Made by a program: the position numbers and the translations under genes
The notes under the pieces: model-generated
What the model was told of the DNA's origin: nothing
Seen by the model: only the letters and a program-made list of their open reading frames with translations
Database searches by the model: none
Shown here: positions 36,206 to 45,653 of the stretch, one piece after another
Layout: each line of letters begins with the position of its first letter
Position numbering within the stretch: position 1 is the first letter of the stretch
Assembly: GCA_945878995.1 (NCBI GenBank)
Contig: CAMCUN010000028.1
Location: 1 to 47,079, forward strand
Source of the DNA: Polaromonas sp. YR568
GTDB taxonomy: Bacteria > Pseudomonadota > Gammaproteobacteria > Burkholderiales > Burkholderiaceae_C
Direction of reading: 5' to 3'
Length of the DNA stretch: 47,079 bases

Positions 36206-37452
36206 GGTGTTGGATTATCTTCTTTGACCAGGGCAAAGCAGCCGTAGCCGGCCACGCAGCAAGCCAGGTAGGCCGTGAATGCCGCCTGAAAGCTGGCCAC
36301 TTCACTCCAGCCCCAAGCGCGGCCCACATCGATCAGCAGACCGACCCCCCATTGCATCCCGAAAATCCCCAGAAAAACCACCAGGTTGTAGGCCGACAAA
36401 GCCCGCCCCGCCAGCAAGGCATCGAACTTCATGCCCAGCGCCGGTAGGGCCAGTGCCAGCACTGAGGAAAGCACGCAAAATGCCGCCCAGCCCACCCAGC
36501 CCGTTTGAGCGCCACCGATCACATTGATGGCCAACATGGCCAGGCTCAAAGGCATGGCCCAGTGCATCATGCGGTCCACGTTCCAGCCTCGCCTGAACAA
36601 GCTGGGGGTCAACCAGCCCCAGGTCCAAAAAGCCGCCAACATGCACAGGTTCAGAAAGAAAAGCCCTTGCGCGGCCTCGGTGGGCGACAGCCCGGTCACG
36701 CGGGTGAGCCAGGGCCCAGCCCACAAGGTTTGCATGCCCACTGTGCCGCCATAGTTGAAAAGGCCCAGCGGCACAATGCGCCAAAAAGCCCGGCTGCGCA
36801 GGATAGGGCCATAGCCCACGCTTTTGGCGGCTCCAGACGACTGGGCCACAGGCCAGGCGGGCACCCAGCGGGCCATCAGCGCCATGGACAGCACAATCAC
36901 TGCAGCCATGATCCAAAAAAGAGGGCGCCAACCGGTCAGGGGCAGCAGCCACTGCACGGGCAAGGTAGATGCCAGCATGCCCAGCGAGCCGACCATGAGC
37001 ATCCAAGAGTTGGCCCTGAGCATCTGGCTGGGTTCGTACCAGCGCCTAAAACCCGTGAGCGGCGCCATCAGGCAAGCCGACAAGCCCATGCCCATGAGCA
37101 TGCGCGCGGTCAGCAGCCCTGCAAAACTGCTGGTCGTCGAAAAAGCCATGCAACCCAGCACCGCCAAGGTCATGAAACACAGCACCACACGCTTGGGACC
37201 GTAGCGGTCCAACCAACTGCCCAAGGGCAGCTGTGTGCTGGCAAAACCCAGGAAAAAACCACCGGCCAGCAGACCCAGCTCTGCGGCCTGCAAGTCAAAC
37301 TCCGAGGTGAGCACGGGCGAGAGCGTGGCGGTGACCGCCCGCACCATGGCCGAGCTGAAATAGCCCAGCGAAAATACCAAAAACACCAGCACGCTGGCGC
37401 GGGCCTGAAGCAGGCCACCAGTAGCGCCCAGAACAGCAGCAGGCGCACTCAT
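36202..37452 (-). CDS. MFS transporter
   Basis: The 416-residue protein has 12 hydrophobic segments and a motif-A-like loop GSWLDRYGPKRVVL after helix 2. It resembles general MFS permeases of the nitrate/cyanate or oxalate/formate type, but no substrate is visible. It overlaps the lipoprotein gene by 4 bases upstream and the EIIA gene by 4 bases downstream, so all five minus-strand genes form one tight string. Confidence 0.8.
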   Translation of the reverse strand: MSAPAAVLGATGGLLQARASVLVFLVFSLGYFSSAMVRAVTATLSPVLTSEFDLQAAELGLLAGGFFLGFASTQLPLGSWLDRYGPKRVVLCFMTLAVLGCMAFSTTSSFAGLLTARMLMGMGLSACLMAPLTGFRRWYEPSQMLRANSWMLMVGSLGMLASTLPVQWLLPLTGWRPLFWIMAAVIVLSMALMARWVPAWPVAQSSGAAKSVGYGPILRSRAFWRIVPLGLFNYGGTVGMQTLWAGPWLTRVTGLSPTEAAQGLFFLNLCMLAAFWTWGWLTPSLFRRGWNVDRMMHWAMPLSLAMLAINVIGGAQTGWVGWAAFCVLSSVLALALPALGMKFDALLAGRALSAYNLVVFLGIFGMQWGVGLLIDVGRAWGWSEVASFQAAFTAYLACCVAGYGCFALVKEDNPTP

Positions 37453-38024
37453 TCGAGCTTGATCCCGCCAAAAAAGGTGTCCGCCATCTCGGCAGACACC
37501 TTGGGCGCGTAAATCACGGCCTGAAACAGCTGTGAACCCCGAGCAAAGTACACCGCCTGGCTCTGCACAGCCCGACCGTCAGCTTGCTGGCCCTGGGCCT
37601 GCACCCGCACGGGCGAAGGCGGGCTGCTCGCCCCTGTCACCAAAAACGGGGACTGCGTGTGAGCACTGGCCCTCATGTGGGTCAGAGTCAGGCTTTGCCA
37701 TTGGGTCAAGAGTTCTGCGGCTTGGGCGGGCACAGCTGTGTCAGCCACGGCCAGCGCAAACATGGCCCCATCGGCCTCGCAGCCCACCATGCTCAGCGTG
37801 CTGGCCTGGCCGCCCAGAGGCACCATTTTGCTGGCCCGGTCGGGCTTGCATGGCAGCAAAAATGTCAGGCTCGCCGCCTCGGTGCGCACCAAACGCCAAT
37901 TCAAAGCGGGGCTGCAGGCGCTCAGCAGCAAGGCCAGCGCGGAGAAGGCGACAAGCGATAGGGTAAACCCACGCGGGCCCTGTGCGCTCAGGCCCAAAGG
38001 TAAGCGAAAGAAAAAGTGGGTCAT
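37449..38024 (-). CDS. Hypothetical lipoprotein
   Basis: The 191-residue protein (ATG 38024; GTG 38033 possible) has a long signal region and lipobox LLSAC. The mature part holds two further cysteines (in LPCKPDR and VGCEADG) that could form a disulfide, and no domain I recognise. It leads the lipoprotein-MFS-EIIA-HPr-EI string and its start lies divergent from the TlpA-like gene. Confidence 0.7.
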   Translation of the reverse strand: MTHFFFRLPLGLSAQGPRGFTLSLVAFSALALLLSACSPALNWRLVRTEAASLTFLLPCKPDRASKMVPLGGQASTLSMVGCEADGAMFALAVADTAVPAQAAELLTQWQSLTLTHMRASAHTQSPFLVTGASSPPSPVRVQAQGQQADGRAVQSQAVYFARGSQLFQAVIYAPKVSAEMADTFFGGIKLE

Positions 38025-38191
38025 GTGATTCACTCATGGACTTTACAGGCAATCGAGGGGCTGATGAGCCCTGCACGGTCACGCCAGGTACAGGGTTTTG
38101 CACCGTTTCTGGCAAGGCCCCGAACCAGCGCTTATTGGCCAAACAAAACCGCCAACTTTGCCCGGTTTGGAGGGGCAATGATTTCTTTGCT

Positions 38192-38219
38192 TTGCCTTGA
38201 GCAGGCCGCTGGCTACACT
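38192..38219 (+). promoter_or_regulatory. Candidate promoter of the TlpA-like gene, possibly leaderless
   Basis: TTGCCT (38192-38197) and TACACT (38214-38219) are spaced 16 bp apart. The predicted transcription start, about 7 bases after the -10, falls on the ATG at 38226, and no ribosome site precedes that ATG. Confidence 0.4.
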
Positions 38220-38225
38220 GAGACC

Positions 38226-38735
38226 ATGACCCACTTACCCTGCTCTTTTGGCCGCCTCAAGGCCACGGTCCTTGTGCTGGTGAGTGCCTGGGTGCTTTCG
38301 GCCTGCTCCACCAAGCAGGCCGCGCCTGAGACCACCTTTGTCTTGCTCGACGGTAGCAAAACCAGCACCAGTGCCTTGAAGGGTCAGGTGCTGCTGGTCA
38401 ACTTTTGGGCCACGAGTTGCATCAGTTGTGTGGCGGAAATGCCCAAGCTCGTGGCCACGCACCAGCAGTTCAAGGCCCGCGGCTACGACACCTTGGCCGT
38501 GGCCATGAGCTATGACCCACCGGCCTATGTGGTCAATTTCAGGGACACCCGTCAGCTGCCGTTCAAGGTGGCCATTGACAACACCGGTGCAGTCGCCAAG
38601 GCTTGGGGTGATGTCAAGCTCACGCCCACCACTTTTTTGGTGAACAAGCGCGGGCAAATCGTCAAGCAGTACGTGGGAGAGCCCGACTTTGCAGCCATGC
38701 ACCAACTGATAGACAAACTCTTGTCTGAGAGCTAA
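38226..38735 (+). CDS. TlpA-like thioredoxin-fold lipoprotein
   Basis: The frame is open further upstream, but the signal peptide with lipobox LSAC (C27) defines the start at ATG 38226 (169 aa). The thioredoxin-like domain has a CISC active site (C65, C68) in FWATSCISCVAEMP and the cis-proline strand TPTTFLVNKRG. TlpA/ResA-type proteins reduce disulfides in apocytochromes or oxidase copper sites on the periplasmic side. The CISC pair differs from the usual CxPC, which lowers reducing-power predictability. Confidence 0.85.
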   Translation: MTHLPCSFGRLKATVLVLVSAWVLSACSTKQAAPETTFVLLDGSKTSTSALKGQVLLVNFWATSCISCVAEMPKLVATHQQFKARGYDTLAVAMSYDPPAYVVNFRDTRQLPFKVAIDNTGAVAKAWGDVKLTPTTFLVNKRGQIVKQYVGEPDFAAMHQLIDKLLSES

Positions 38736-38752
38736 GGCTCTGAGCCCAAGTC

Positions 38753-38788
38753 AAAAAAGCCCGGCCGCACAGGGCGAACGGGCTTTTT
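38753..38788. terminator. Bidirectional terminator between tlpA-like and cytochrome c' genes
   Basis: AAAAAAGCCCG and CGGGCTTTTT flank a GC-rich loop. The genes on both sides converge here. Confidence 0.8.
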
Positions 38789-38812
38789 GCATGGCTTGCG
38801 CCTGGTGAAAAC

Positions 38813-39271
38813 TTATTGCGAGCGGTAGGCGTCGTGGCAGGCTTTGCAGCTGGCCCCCGTGGCACCAAAGGCTGTTTTCAAGGCGTCCAAGTTGCCCGTT
38901 TTGGCGGCAGCAGCCAATTTGGTGGCTTCGCCCATCATTTTTTCTGATGCTTCTTTGTATTTGGCCTGCTCAGTCCAGACTTCGGGTTTGGCTTTGGTAT
39001 TGCCCACTTTGTCAGTGCCCGGCCCGAACGCGGCCCAGGGCAGCTTGGACATGCTAGCCACCAGCTCCGCATTGTCAGCAGCCACTTTGGCATCAAAAGG
39101 CACCCGGCCATTGGCCATGGCGCCGACACGGCTGAAGTGGGTGCCCATGACCGACAACGCGCTTTGCCGGTACTTGACGGCATCCTCGGGCTTGGCGAAC
39201 TGGGCTGAGGCGGGTACGGCCACAGCCGCCAGGGCGGCGGCGAAAGCCAGGTGAGAGAAAATCTTGTGCAT
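38813..39271 (-). CDS. Cytochrome c'
   Basis: The 152-residue periplasmic protein has a signal peptide cut after ASA (about 23) and a C-terminal heme motif CKACH (142-146) followed by DAYR, the signature of four-helix cytochromes c'. The family binds NO and CO at a five-coordinate heme and protects against nitrosative stress. A cytochrome b561 gene diverges from it, a common pairing. Gas binding is notable beside a CO-oxidising lifestyle but may be unrelated. Confidence 0.92.
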   Translation of the reverse strand: MHKIFSHLAFAAALAAVAVPASAQFAKPEDAVKYRQSALSVMGTHFSRVGAMANGRVPFDAKVAADNAELVASMSKLPWAAFGPGTDKVGNTKAKPEVWTEQAKYKEASEKMMGEATKLAAAAKTGNLDALKTAFGATGASCKACHDAYRSQ

Positions 39272-39443
39272 AAAAAAGACGCCTGTGAATTTGGTTCTGT
39301 AGGTTCTCGATCCGGGAGTTGACCTGACTTTCGGTCTAGATTTCGGTCAAGATTATTAGTCTAGCTTCATTGACCACTTTTGCCTCAGGCCATACCCTTA
39401 AGCTACCCTGAGCCCTCTAAAAGATCACTCAAAGAAACTGCCC
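39272..39443. promoter_or_regulatory. Divergent promoter region with tandem TTTCGGTC repeats
   Basis: TTTCGGTC occurs at 39329-39336 and again at 39341-39348, a 12-bp step, between the divergent cytochrome c' and cytochrome b561 genes. TTGACC at 39319 and TTGACC at 39369 flank it. The layout could be an operator read by a regulator of both genes. No promoter pair with correct spacing was confirmed. Confidence 0.4.
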
Positions 39444-40127
39444 ATGTCTGCCCCACCGCTGCATCGGACCCGAGTTTGGGATTTGCCCACTCGGCTTTTT
39501 CATGGCGCATTGCTATTGGCGGTGACCGGTTCAGTGTCCACTGGCCTGCTGGGTGGCTCGGCCATGGTGTGGCACTTCAGGTTCGGCCAAGCTGTTTTGG
39601 CGCTGCTGGTGTTCCGTTTGTTGTGGGGCGTGTGGGGTGGGCTTTGGTCGCGCTTCTCGGCCATGTGCTTCAGTCCTGCTGTGTTGTGGACTTACCTCAG
39701 GGGCCAGGGTGGCTTGGCGCTGCGCACTGGTCACAGCCCTATGGGGTCTTTGTCAGTGCTGGCTTTTTTGGTGGTGCTCTCGGCCCAAGTGGCCACGGGT
39801 CTGGTCAGCGATGACGCCATTGCCACCACCGGGCCACTGTCGCACTTGGTCAGCAACGCTTTGGTGGCCACCGCCACGGCTTTTCACACAAAGTGGGGCA
39901 AGCTCATGATTGTAGTTCTGGTCGCCTTGCACCTTGCGGCCATGGCTTGGTACAGCCTCAAAGGCCATAAATTGGTGGGCGCCATGGTGCATGGCGACAA
40001 GGCTTTGCCTGAGCCCATGCCTGCCTCACGCGACGACACCCGCTCACGGTTGCTGGCCGCAGCCTTGTTGGGCCTGGGCTGGGCTGCGAGTGTGTGGGTG
40101 TTTTCTTTGGCTCCGTCAGGGATGTAA
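39444..40127 (+). CDS. Cytochrome b561-type membrane protein
   Basis: The 227-residue protein starts RTRVWDLPTRLFHGALL, with the first heme-ligand-type histidine (H20), has five or so membrane segments and further histidines in FHTKWGK and ALHLAAM. Such b-type cytochromes shuttle electrons from quinol to soluble cytochromes such as the cytochrome c' encoded divergently. No partner other than that is visible. Confidence 0.87.
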   Translation: MSAPPLHRTRVWDLPTRLFHGALLLAVTGSVSTGLLGGSAMVWHFRFGQAVLALLVFRLLWGVWGGLWSRFSAMCFSPAVLWTYLRGQGGLALRTGHSPMGSLSVLAFLVVLSAQVATGLVSDDAIATTGPLSHLVSNALVATATAFHTKWGKLMIVVLVALHLAAMAWYSLKGHKLVGAMVHGDKALPEPMPASRDDTRSRLLAAALLGLGWAASVWVFSLAPSGM

Positions 40128-40170
40128 TTGGCTGTACGCCAGACGCTAAACTGGATTGCTCAGCCATGGA

Positions 40171-40668
40171 ATGCGCCCTGTGACCCAACCTCAGCTTATT
40201 TTTGTCACGCCCACCAGCTCCCAGGAGCTGGACCAAGTGCGCGAGATTTTTTTGGAATACGCACAACAGCTTGGCGTTGACTTGTGTTTTCAAGGTTTTG
40301 ACGAGGAACTGGCCCAGTTGCCTGGTGACTACGCTGAGCCCAGGGGCATCATCAAACTGGCTTTGGTGGACGGGCAGTTGGCAGGCTGCTGCGCTTTGCG
40401 CCCCTTGGACTGCGTCGACTACCCCAACGCGGCTGAAATGAAGCGGCTTTATGTGCGCAAGGCCTTCAGGCGCTTTGGTTTGGGGCGCCACTTGGCCGAA
40501 GCCGTTCTCGACATGGCCCGGATTGAAGGCTATTACTGCGTGCTGCTAGACACCCTGGACGACATGGAAGCTGCGCGCGCTTTGTATGCGGATTTGGGTT
40601 TTGAGGAAGTTGAGCCTTACTACCACAACCCTTTGGCGGGAGCTCACTACCTGAAGGTAGATCTTTGA
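40171..40668 (+). CDS. GNAT-family N-acetyltransferase
   Basis: The 165-residue protein (ATG 40171; GTG 40180 possible) has the acetyl-CoA-binding motif A pattern EMKRLYVRKAFRRFGLGRHL and the C-terminal ALYADLGFEEVEPYYHNP strand. Substrate unknown; small-molecule or protein acetylation is possible. It ends 32 bases before a bidirectional terminator. Confidence 0.85.
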   Translation: MRPVTQPQLIFVTPTSSQELDQVREIFLEYAQQLGVDLCFQGFDEELAQLPGDYAEPRGIIKLALVDGQLAGCCALRPLDCVDYPNAAEMKRLYVRKAFRRFGLGRHLAEAVLDMARIEGYYCVLLDTLDDMEAARALYADLGFEEVEPYYHNPLAGAHYLKVDL

Positions 40669-40700
40669 AATCAGTCAGCCAGTTGGACCTGCACCAAATG

Positions 40701-40730
40701 AAAAAAGCCACCTGTGTCGGTGGCTTTTTT
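40701..40730. terminator. Bidirectional terminator between GNAT and peroxiredoxin genes
   Basis: AAAAAAGCCACC, a TGTGTC loop and GGTGGCTTTTTT form a perfect stem between the two convergent genes. Confidence 0.93.
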
Positions 40731-40750
40731 CTTGGGTCAGTTCAAGCTTT

Positions 40751-41257
40751 TCAAGACTTGGCTTGCGCCAGCATGGTGCCTGCGTCGCTGACTTCGAACT
40801 TGCCAGGGCCTTCCACGTTCAAGCTGGCCACCTTGCCATCCTTGACAAGCATGGAGTAGCGGTTGCTGCGCACACCCATGCCGCGCGCGGTCAAATCCAG
40901 CGTCAAGCCAACGGCTTTGGCAAACTCTCCACTGCCGTCGCCAATCATGCGGACCTTGCCCTCGGTTTTTGATTCGCGGGCCCAAGCGCCCATGACAAAA
41001 GCGTCGTTGACACTGAGGCACCAAATTTCGTCAACACCCGCAGCTTTCAGATCGGCTGCTTTTTCCACATAACCGGGCACATGCTTGACCGAGCAAGTGG
41101 GCGTGAATGCACCAGGCAGCGCGAACAAGGCAATGGTTTTGCCTGCAGTGGCCTTGGTCACATCCACTGGGTTGGGGCCTATGCTGCAGCCATTGCCTTC
41201 AACTTCTGAGTATTCCATCAGGGTCACGGCTGGAAGGGTATCGCCTACTTTGATCAT
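40751..41257 (-). CDS. Peroxiredoxin of the Prx5 type
   Basis: The 168-residue protein has the peroxidatic cysteine C55 in PGAFTPTCS and Prx5-family strands (VDEIWCLSVNDAFVMGAWA). It reduces hydrogen peroxide and alkyl hydroperoxides, using glutathione/glutaredoxin or thioredoxin. Other cysteines at 24 and near 80 could serve as resolving residues. AAGGAG precedes the ATG at 41257. It is a single-gene unit. Confidence 0.92.
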   Translation of the reverse strand: MIKVGDTLPAVTLMEYSEVEGNGCSIGPNPVDVTKATAGKTIALFALPGAFTPTCSVKHVPGYVEKAADLKAAGVDEIWCLSVNDAFVMGAWARESKTEGKVRMIGDGSGEFAKAVGLTLDLTARGMGVRSNRYSMLVKDGKVASLNVEGPGKFEVSDAGTMLAQAKS

Positions 41258-41379
41258 TCATAGCTCCTTGGTTGTGTTGAATCGATTTGCAGTGGCCAAG
41301 ACTGTCTGAACCACTGAAAGAAAGTATTGTCCTTCAGCGGAACAATTCGTGCAGGGCAAGGTGCAAGACCACAAGTCAT

Positions 41380-41408
41380 CAAAAAAGCCCACCGAAGTGG
41401 GCTTTTTA
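41380..41408 (-). terminator. Terminator of the S10-spc part of the ribosomal operon
   Basis: GCCCAC (41387-41392) pairs with GTGGGC (41397-41402) over a CGAA tetraloop, with a T-run on the minus strand. It lies 27 bases after the rpsQ stop, so this transcript ends at rpsQ instead of reading on into rplN. Confidence 0.88.
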
Positions 41409-41434
41409 TCTCGGACAGCGAGTGCGCTGAGGTA

Positions 41435-41704
41435 TTAAACCGCAGCTGCTTTTTGCACGAGCTTGCTGACCACCCAGTTCTTGGTTTTGGACAAGGGGCG
41501 GCTTTCGGTGATCTCAATGATGTCGCCCAAGTGGTACTCACCCTTTTCGTCATGGGCGTGGTACTTGCTGGACATCGAGACGATCTTGCCGTAGAGCTCG
41601 TGTTTGACACGGCGCTCCACCAACACGGTAACGGTCTTGGCGCGCTTGTCACTCACGACCTTACCGATCATGGTGCGAACGAGGGCTTTCTTGGTTTCGC
41701 TCAT
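41435..41704 (-). CDS. rpsQ: 30S ribosomal protein S17
   Basis: The 89-residue protein shows [24 protein letters not shown], the S17 core, and the end [13 protein letters not shown]. The start overlaps the rpmC stop by 4 bases. It binds 16S rRNA early in assembly. In this window it is the last gene of the S10 operon. Confidence 0.97.
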   Translation of the reverse strand: MSETKKALVRTMIGKVVSDKRAKTVTVLVERRVKHELYGKIVSMSSKYHAHDEKGEYHLGDIIEITESRPLSKTKNWVVSKLVQKAAAV

Positions 41705-41904
41705 TTGGCAGCTCCTTTGGCAACGGTCTCAGCCAAGATGGTCTTGGCCCGTGCAATGGCGCGGCGGGTAGAGCTCAGCTGACCCGTGTCGCCCAGTTGT
41801 TGGGTGGCTTTTTGCATGCGCAGGTTGAAGTGGGCGCGTTGCAGCTCCTTCACCTCGGCCTGCAGGCCGGCCACATCTTTTTGACGCAATTCAGTCGTAT
41901 TCAT
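41701..41904 (-). CDS. rpmC: 50S ribosomal protein L29
   Basis: The 67-residue protein starts [11 protein letters not shown], the conserved L29 start, at ATG 41904; GAGG is 8 bases upstream. ATG 41910 is too close to that site. It has [23 protein letters not shown], the L29 helix. It sits at the exit-tunnel rim. Confidence 0.96.
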   Translation of the reverse strand: MNTTELRQKDVAGLQAEVKELQRAHFNLRMQKATQQLGDTGQLSSTRRAIARAKTILAETVAKGAAK

Positions 41905-41918
41905 GATCATTTCCTCGG

Positions 41919-42335
41919 TTACTGACCAATCATGCGGCTGACAAACGTCGTGCGCAAGGGCAGCTTGGCCGAAGCCAGGCGGAAGGCCTCGCGGGCGAGT
42001 TCTTCGGGCACGCCCACGATCTCGAACACGATCTTGCCGGGCTGAATTTCAGCCACGTAGTACTCAGGGTTGCCCTTGCCGTTGCCCATGCGCACCTCAG
42101 CGGGCTTTTGGGAAATCGGCTTGTCGGGGAACACACGAATCCAGATGCGGCCGCCACGTTTGACGTGACGCGAGATCGCACGGCGTGCAGCCTCGATTTG
42201 ACGCGCGGTCAGGCGACCACGGTCGGTGCATTTCAGACCAAAATCACCGAAAGCGACGGTATTGCCACGGGTGGCAATACCGGTGTTACGGCCCTTTTGT
42301 TCCTTGCGGTATTTTCTGCGAGCAGGTTGCAGCAT
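41919..42335 (-). CDS. rplP: 50S ribosomal protein L16
   Basis: The 138-residue protein begins [17 protein letters not shown] and contains [24 protein letters not shown], hallmarks of L16. It organises the A-site and peptidyl-transferase region. It follows rpsC by 24 bases. Confidence 0.98.
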   Translation of the reverse strand: MLQPARRKYRKEQKGRNTGIATRGNTVAFGDFGLKCTDRGRLTARQIEAARRAISRHVKRGGRIWIRVFPDKPISQKPAEVRMGNGKGNPEYYVAEIQPGKIVFEIVGVPEELAREAFRLASAKLPLRTTFVSRMIGQ

Positions 42336-42359
42336 TGTTTATCTCCGTGATGAGACCGA

Positions 42360-43250
42360 TCACTCGGTCTTGGCACCGTCAGCTGCTGCAGCTGGCGCGG
42401 CTTTGCGTACGCGCTTAACGGTGGATTTGGTGGCGTCGTTGTCAGTGGCTTCCACAGGCTTGTCGCTGCCGTCGGCCGCAGGCGCATTGCCACGAGGGGC
42501 AACACGGCCACGGGGCGGGGCGGGGCGGTCACCCGATGGGCGGCCGTCGCGGCGCGGGCCACGGGGCTTGCGCTCTTCTTCCGAAGGCGCGGCATCCAGG
42601 CGGGCACCGGGCGAATCGCCACGGCCCAAGGTGTCACCCTTGTAGACCCAGACCTTCACGCCGATCACGCCGTAAGTGGTTTTGGCTTCAGAGGTGCCGT
42701 AGTCAATGTCTGCGCGCAGGGTGTGAAGTGGCACGCGGCCTTCGCGGTACCACTCGCAGCGTGCAATCTCAATGCCGTTGAGGCGGCCTGAGGACATGAT
42801 CTTGATGCCTTGGGCACCCAGACGCATGGCGTTTTGCATGGCGCGCTTCATGGCACGGCGGAACATGATGCGCTTTTCCAGCTGCTGGGTGATGCTGTCG
42901 GCGATCAACTTGGCATCGACTTCAGGCTTGCGCACTTCTTCGATGTTGACCGCCACAGGCACGCCCAACTGGCGGCCCAGGTCTTTCTTGAGGTTCTCAA
43001 TGTCCTCGCCTTTTTTGCCAATCACCACGCCCGGACGTGCCGAGTAAATGGTGATGCGGGCGTTCTTGGCGGGACGCTCAATGATCACGCGCGACACGGC
43101 GGCGTTCTTGAGCTTGACCTTGAGGTACTCGCGCACCTTGATGTCTTCGGCCAGCATGCCGGCGAAGTCTTTGTTGCTGGCATACCAACGGCTGGACCAG
43201 TTGCGACTGACCGCGAGGCGGAAGCCGGTGGGGTTGATTTTTTGTCCCAT
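42360..43250 (-). CDS. rpsC: 30S ribosomal protein S3 with long C-terminal extension
   Basis: The 296-residue protein has the normal S3 N-terminal and KH-domain core ([20 protein letters not shown]) and the C-domain to about residue 210. Beyond it runs about 85 residues rich in Arg, Pro, Asp, Ala and Lys that E. coli S3 (233 aa) mostly lacks; Burkholderiales S3 proteins often carry such tails. The tail is not an artefact of a late stop because rplP follows in the usual position. Confidence 0.96.
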   Translation of the reverse strand: MGQKINPTGFRLAVSRNWSSRWYASNKDFAGMLAEDIKVREYLKVKLKNAAVSRVIIERPAKNARITIYSARPGVVIGKKGEDIENLKKDLGRQLGVPVAVNIEEVRKPEVDAKLIADSITQQLEKRIMFRRAMKRAMQNAMRLGAQGIKIMSSGRLNGIEIARCEWYREGRVPLHTLRADIDYGTSEAKTTYGVIGVKVWVYKGDTLGRGDSPGARLDAAPSEEERKPRGPRRDGRPSGDRPAPPRGRVAPRGNAPAADGSDKPVEATDNDATKSTVKRVRKAAPAAAADGAKTE

Positions 43251-43267
43251 ATCCTGCTATTTCCTCT

Positions 43268-43597
43268 TCAGTTGCCAACCGTCACGTACACATGGCACGT
43301 GGGCTTGCTGATGCGGTTACCGCGGCCTTTGGCCCGCGCCGAAAAGCGCTTGAGCGTGGCGCCTTGCTCCACATAAATGGTTTTGACCTTCAATTCATCA
43401 ATGTCGGCACCGTCGTTGTGCTCAGCATTGGCGATAGCGGACTCCACCACTTTCTTGATGATCACGGCAGCTTTTTTCTGCGTGAAAGCCAAGATGTTGA
43501 GGGCTTGATCCACTTTTTTTCCGCGAATCAGATCGGCGACCAAGCGGCCTTTGTCGACCGACAGACGAACGCCCCTGAGGGTTGCACGTGTTTCCAT
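43268..43597 (-). CDS. rplV: 50S ribosomal protein L22
   Basis: The 109-residue protein starts [26 protein letters not shown] at ATG 43597, with AAGGA 6 bases upstream; ATG 43603 would be too close to that site. L22 lines the exit tunnel; the tunnel hairpin region with [24 protein letters not shown] is intact. It sits 17 bases before rpsC. Confidence 0.97.
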   Translation of the reverse strand: METRATLRGVRLSVDKGRLVADLIRGKKVDQALNILAFTQKKAAVIIKKVVESAIANAEHNDGADIDELKVKTIYVEQGATLKRFSARAKGRGNRISKPTCHVYVTVGN

Positions 43598-43606
43598 GGT
43601 CATTCC

Positions 43607-43885
43607 TTACTTCTTTTGGACTTTTTTGTCCGCAGGGTGGCCCTTGAAAGTTCGGGTGAGTGCGAACTCGCCCAACTTGTGGCCCACCATCTGGTCGGTG
43701 ATGTAAACCGGCACGTGCTGCTTGCCGTTGTGCACGGCGATCGTCAACCCGATGAATTCGGGCAGGATCATGGAGCGACGCGACCAAGTTTTGATCGGCT
43801 TTTTGTCCTTGTTGGTCACTGCCTTGTCGGCTTTGGCCAGCAGGTGATGGTCAACAAATGGACCTTTTTTGAGTGAACGGGTCAT
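43607..43885 (-). CDS. rpsS: 30S ribosomal protein S19
   Basis: The 92-residue protein has [15 protein letters not shown] and [31 protein letters not shown], the S19 signature. It lies in the 30S head and contacts S13. Gaps to neighbours are about 10 bases. Confidence 0.98.
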   Translation of the reverse strand: MTRSLKKGPFVDHHLLAKADKAVTNKDKKPIKTWSRRSMILPEFIGLTIAVHNGKQHVPVYITDQMVGHKLGEFALTRTFKGHPADKKVQKK

Positions 43886-43894
43886 GTCCTGGCC

Positions 43895-44719
43895 TTACTT
43901 CTTGCGACGCGAAACAATCATCACTTGCGTGCGCTTGTTGTTGCGGGTGCGGTAGCCTTTGGTCAGGTTACCCCATGGATCAACTGGATGGCGACCTTCA
44001 CCGGTCTTGCCTTCACCACCACCGTGAGGGTGGTCAACCGGGTTCATCACCACACCGCGAACGGTGGGGCGAATGCCCATCCAGCGCTTGACACCGGCCT
44101 TGCCCAAACGGCGCAGGCTGTGCTCTTCATTGGCCACTTCGCCAATGGTGGCGCGGCACTCGATGTGAATCTTGCGAACCTCACCGGAGCGCATGCGCAC
44201 CTGGGCGTACAGGCCTTCGCGAGCCAGCAAGGTGGCCGAAGCGCCTGCTGAACGTGCGATCTGTGCGCCCTTACCCACTTGCATTTCGATACAGTGGATG
44301 GTGGAACCCACCGGGATGTTGCGAATCGGCAATGTGTTGCCAGCGCGAATTGGCGCCTCAGAGCCGGAGAGCAGGGTGCTGCCCACCACCACGCCACGCG
44401 GGGCGATGATGTAGCGGCGCTCGCCGTCGGCATAGCACACCAATGCAATGTGGGCGCTGCGGTTGGGGTCGTACTCAATGCGCTCAACTTTGGCCGGAAT
44501 GCCATCTTTGCTGCGCTTGAAGTCGACCACACGGTAGTGGTGCTTGTGACCACCGCCCTTGTGGCGGGTGGTGATGTGGCCGTTGTTGTTGCGGCCAGCC
44601 TTTTGGAACTGAGGTTCCAGCAGGGGGGCGTAACCTTCACCTTTGTGGAGATGGTCACGCGAGATCTTCACCATGCCGCGACGGCCGGGTGAAGTGGGTT
44701 TCATCTTAATGACAGCCAT
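43895..44719 (-). CDS. rplB: 50S ribosomal protein L2
   Basis: The 274-residue protein begins [24 protein letters not shown] and carries the [21 protein letters not shown] motif with the histidine near the peptidyl-transferase centre. Length is standard. It follows rplW by 2 bases. Confidence 0.98.
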   Translation of the reverse strand: MAVIKMKPTSPGRRGMVKISRDHLHKGEGYAPLLEPQFQKAGRNNNGHITTRHKGGGHKHHYRVVDFKRSKDGIPAKVERIEYDPNRSAHIALVCYADGERRYIIAPRGVVVGSTLLSGSEAPIRAGNTLPIRNIPVGSTIHCIEMQVGKGAQIARSAGASATLLAREGLYAQVRMRSGEVRKIHIECRATIGEVANEEHSLRRLGKAGVKRWMGIRPTVRGVVMNPVDHPHGGGEGKTGEGRHPVDPWGNLTKGYRTRNNKRTQVMIVSRRKK

Positions 44720-44721
44720 GA

Positions 44722-45036
44722 TTACGCGGCCTCCCCAGAGAGGTTCAGCTCCTGACCGGGCTTGAGCGTCACATAAGCCTTGCGCACGTTGTCGCGGCGG
44801 CCCATGGATTTTCCGAAGCGCTTGGTCTTGCCTTTGGTGTTGAGAACAGAAACGGCCTTGACTTCAACCTTGAACATCAATTCCACAGCGGCTTTGATCT
44901 CGGGCTTGGTGGCATCCTGCAGGACCTTGAAGGTCACTGAGTTGGACTTTTCAGACACCATCGTCGCCTTTTCAGACACGATGGGCGCCACCAGCACCTG
45001 CATCAAACGACCTTCGTCGTACTTGACGGCAATCAT
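44722..45036 (-). CDS. rplW: 50S ribosomal protein L23
   Basis: The 104-residue protein has [24 protein letters not shown] and [26 protein letters not shown], as in betaproteobacterial L23. It docks trigger factor and SRP at the tunnel exit. Its start overlaps the rplD stop by 4 bases. Confidence 0.97.
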   Translation of the reverse strand: MIAVKYDEGRLMQVLVAPIVSEKATMVSEKSNSVTFKVLQDATKPEIKAAVELMFKVEVKAVSVLNTKGKTKRFGKSMGRRDNVRKAYVTLKPGQELNLSGEAA

Positions 45037-45653
45037 GCGAACATCTCCTTGAGTTGGTCCATGGCGGCCTTGGTGACCAGCACTTTCTTGTAGTGCACCA
45101 GCGAAAGAGGATCGGCGTAGCGAGGCTCAACCACCAGGATGTTGACCAAGTTGCGGGACGCCAGGTACAGGTTTTCGTCGACTTCGTCGGCAATCACCAG
45201 CACGGAGCTCAGGTTCATGGCCTTGAATTTGTCGGCCAAGACTTTGGTCTTGGGCGAATCGACCTTCAGGGAGTCCACCACAGCCAGGCGGCCTTCGCGG
45301 GCCAGCTGCGAGAAGATCGAAGCCATACCTGCGCGGTACATCTTCTTGTTGATCTTCTGCGTGAAGTTCTCGTCGGGCATGTTCGGGAAAATCCGACCGC
45401 CTCCGCGCCACAGGGGCGACGAGGTCATACCGGCGCGTGCGCGGCCGGTGCCTTTTTGTTTGAAAGGCTTTTTGGTCGAGTGCTTGACCTGTTCGCGGTC
45501 TTTTTGAGCACGGGTGCCTTGGCGGGCGTTGGCCTGATAAGCCACCACCACTTGGTGCACCAAAGACTCGTTGTACTCGCGGCCAAAAACGGTGTCGGGC
45601 ACGTCCACTTTGGACGAGGCCAGACCTTGTTCATTCAGGAGTTCGACCTGCAT
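45033..45653 (-). CDS. rplD: 50S ribosomal protein L4
   Basis: The 206-residue protein begins [20 protein letters not shown] and has the extended loop with [14 protein letters not shown] and [11 protein letters not shown]. In E. coli L4 represses its own S10 operon through the leader before rpsJ. The start overlaps the rplC stop by 1 base. Confidence 0.97.
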   Translation of the reverse strand: MQVELLNEQGLASSKVDVPDTVFGREYNESLVHQVVVAYQANARQGTRAQKDREQVKHSTKKPFKQKGTGRARAGMTSSPLWRGGGRIFPNMPDENFTQKINKKMYRAGMASIFSQLAREGRLAVVDSLKVDSPKTKVLADKFKAMNLSSVLVIADEVDENLYLASRNLVNILVVEPRYADPLSLVHYKKVLVTKAAMDQLKEMFA

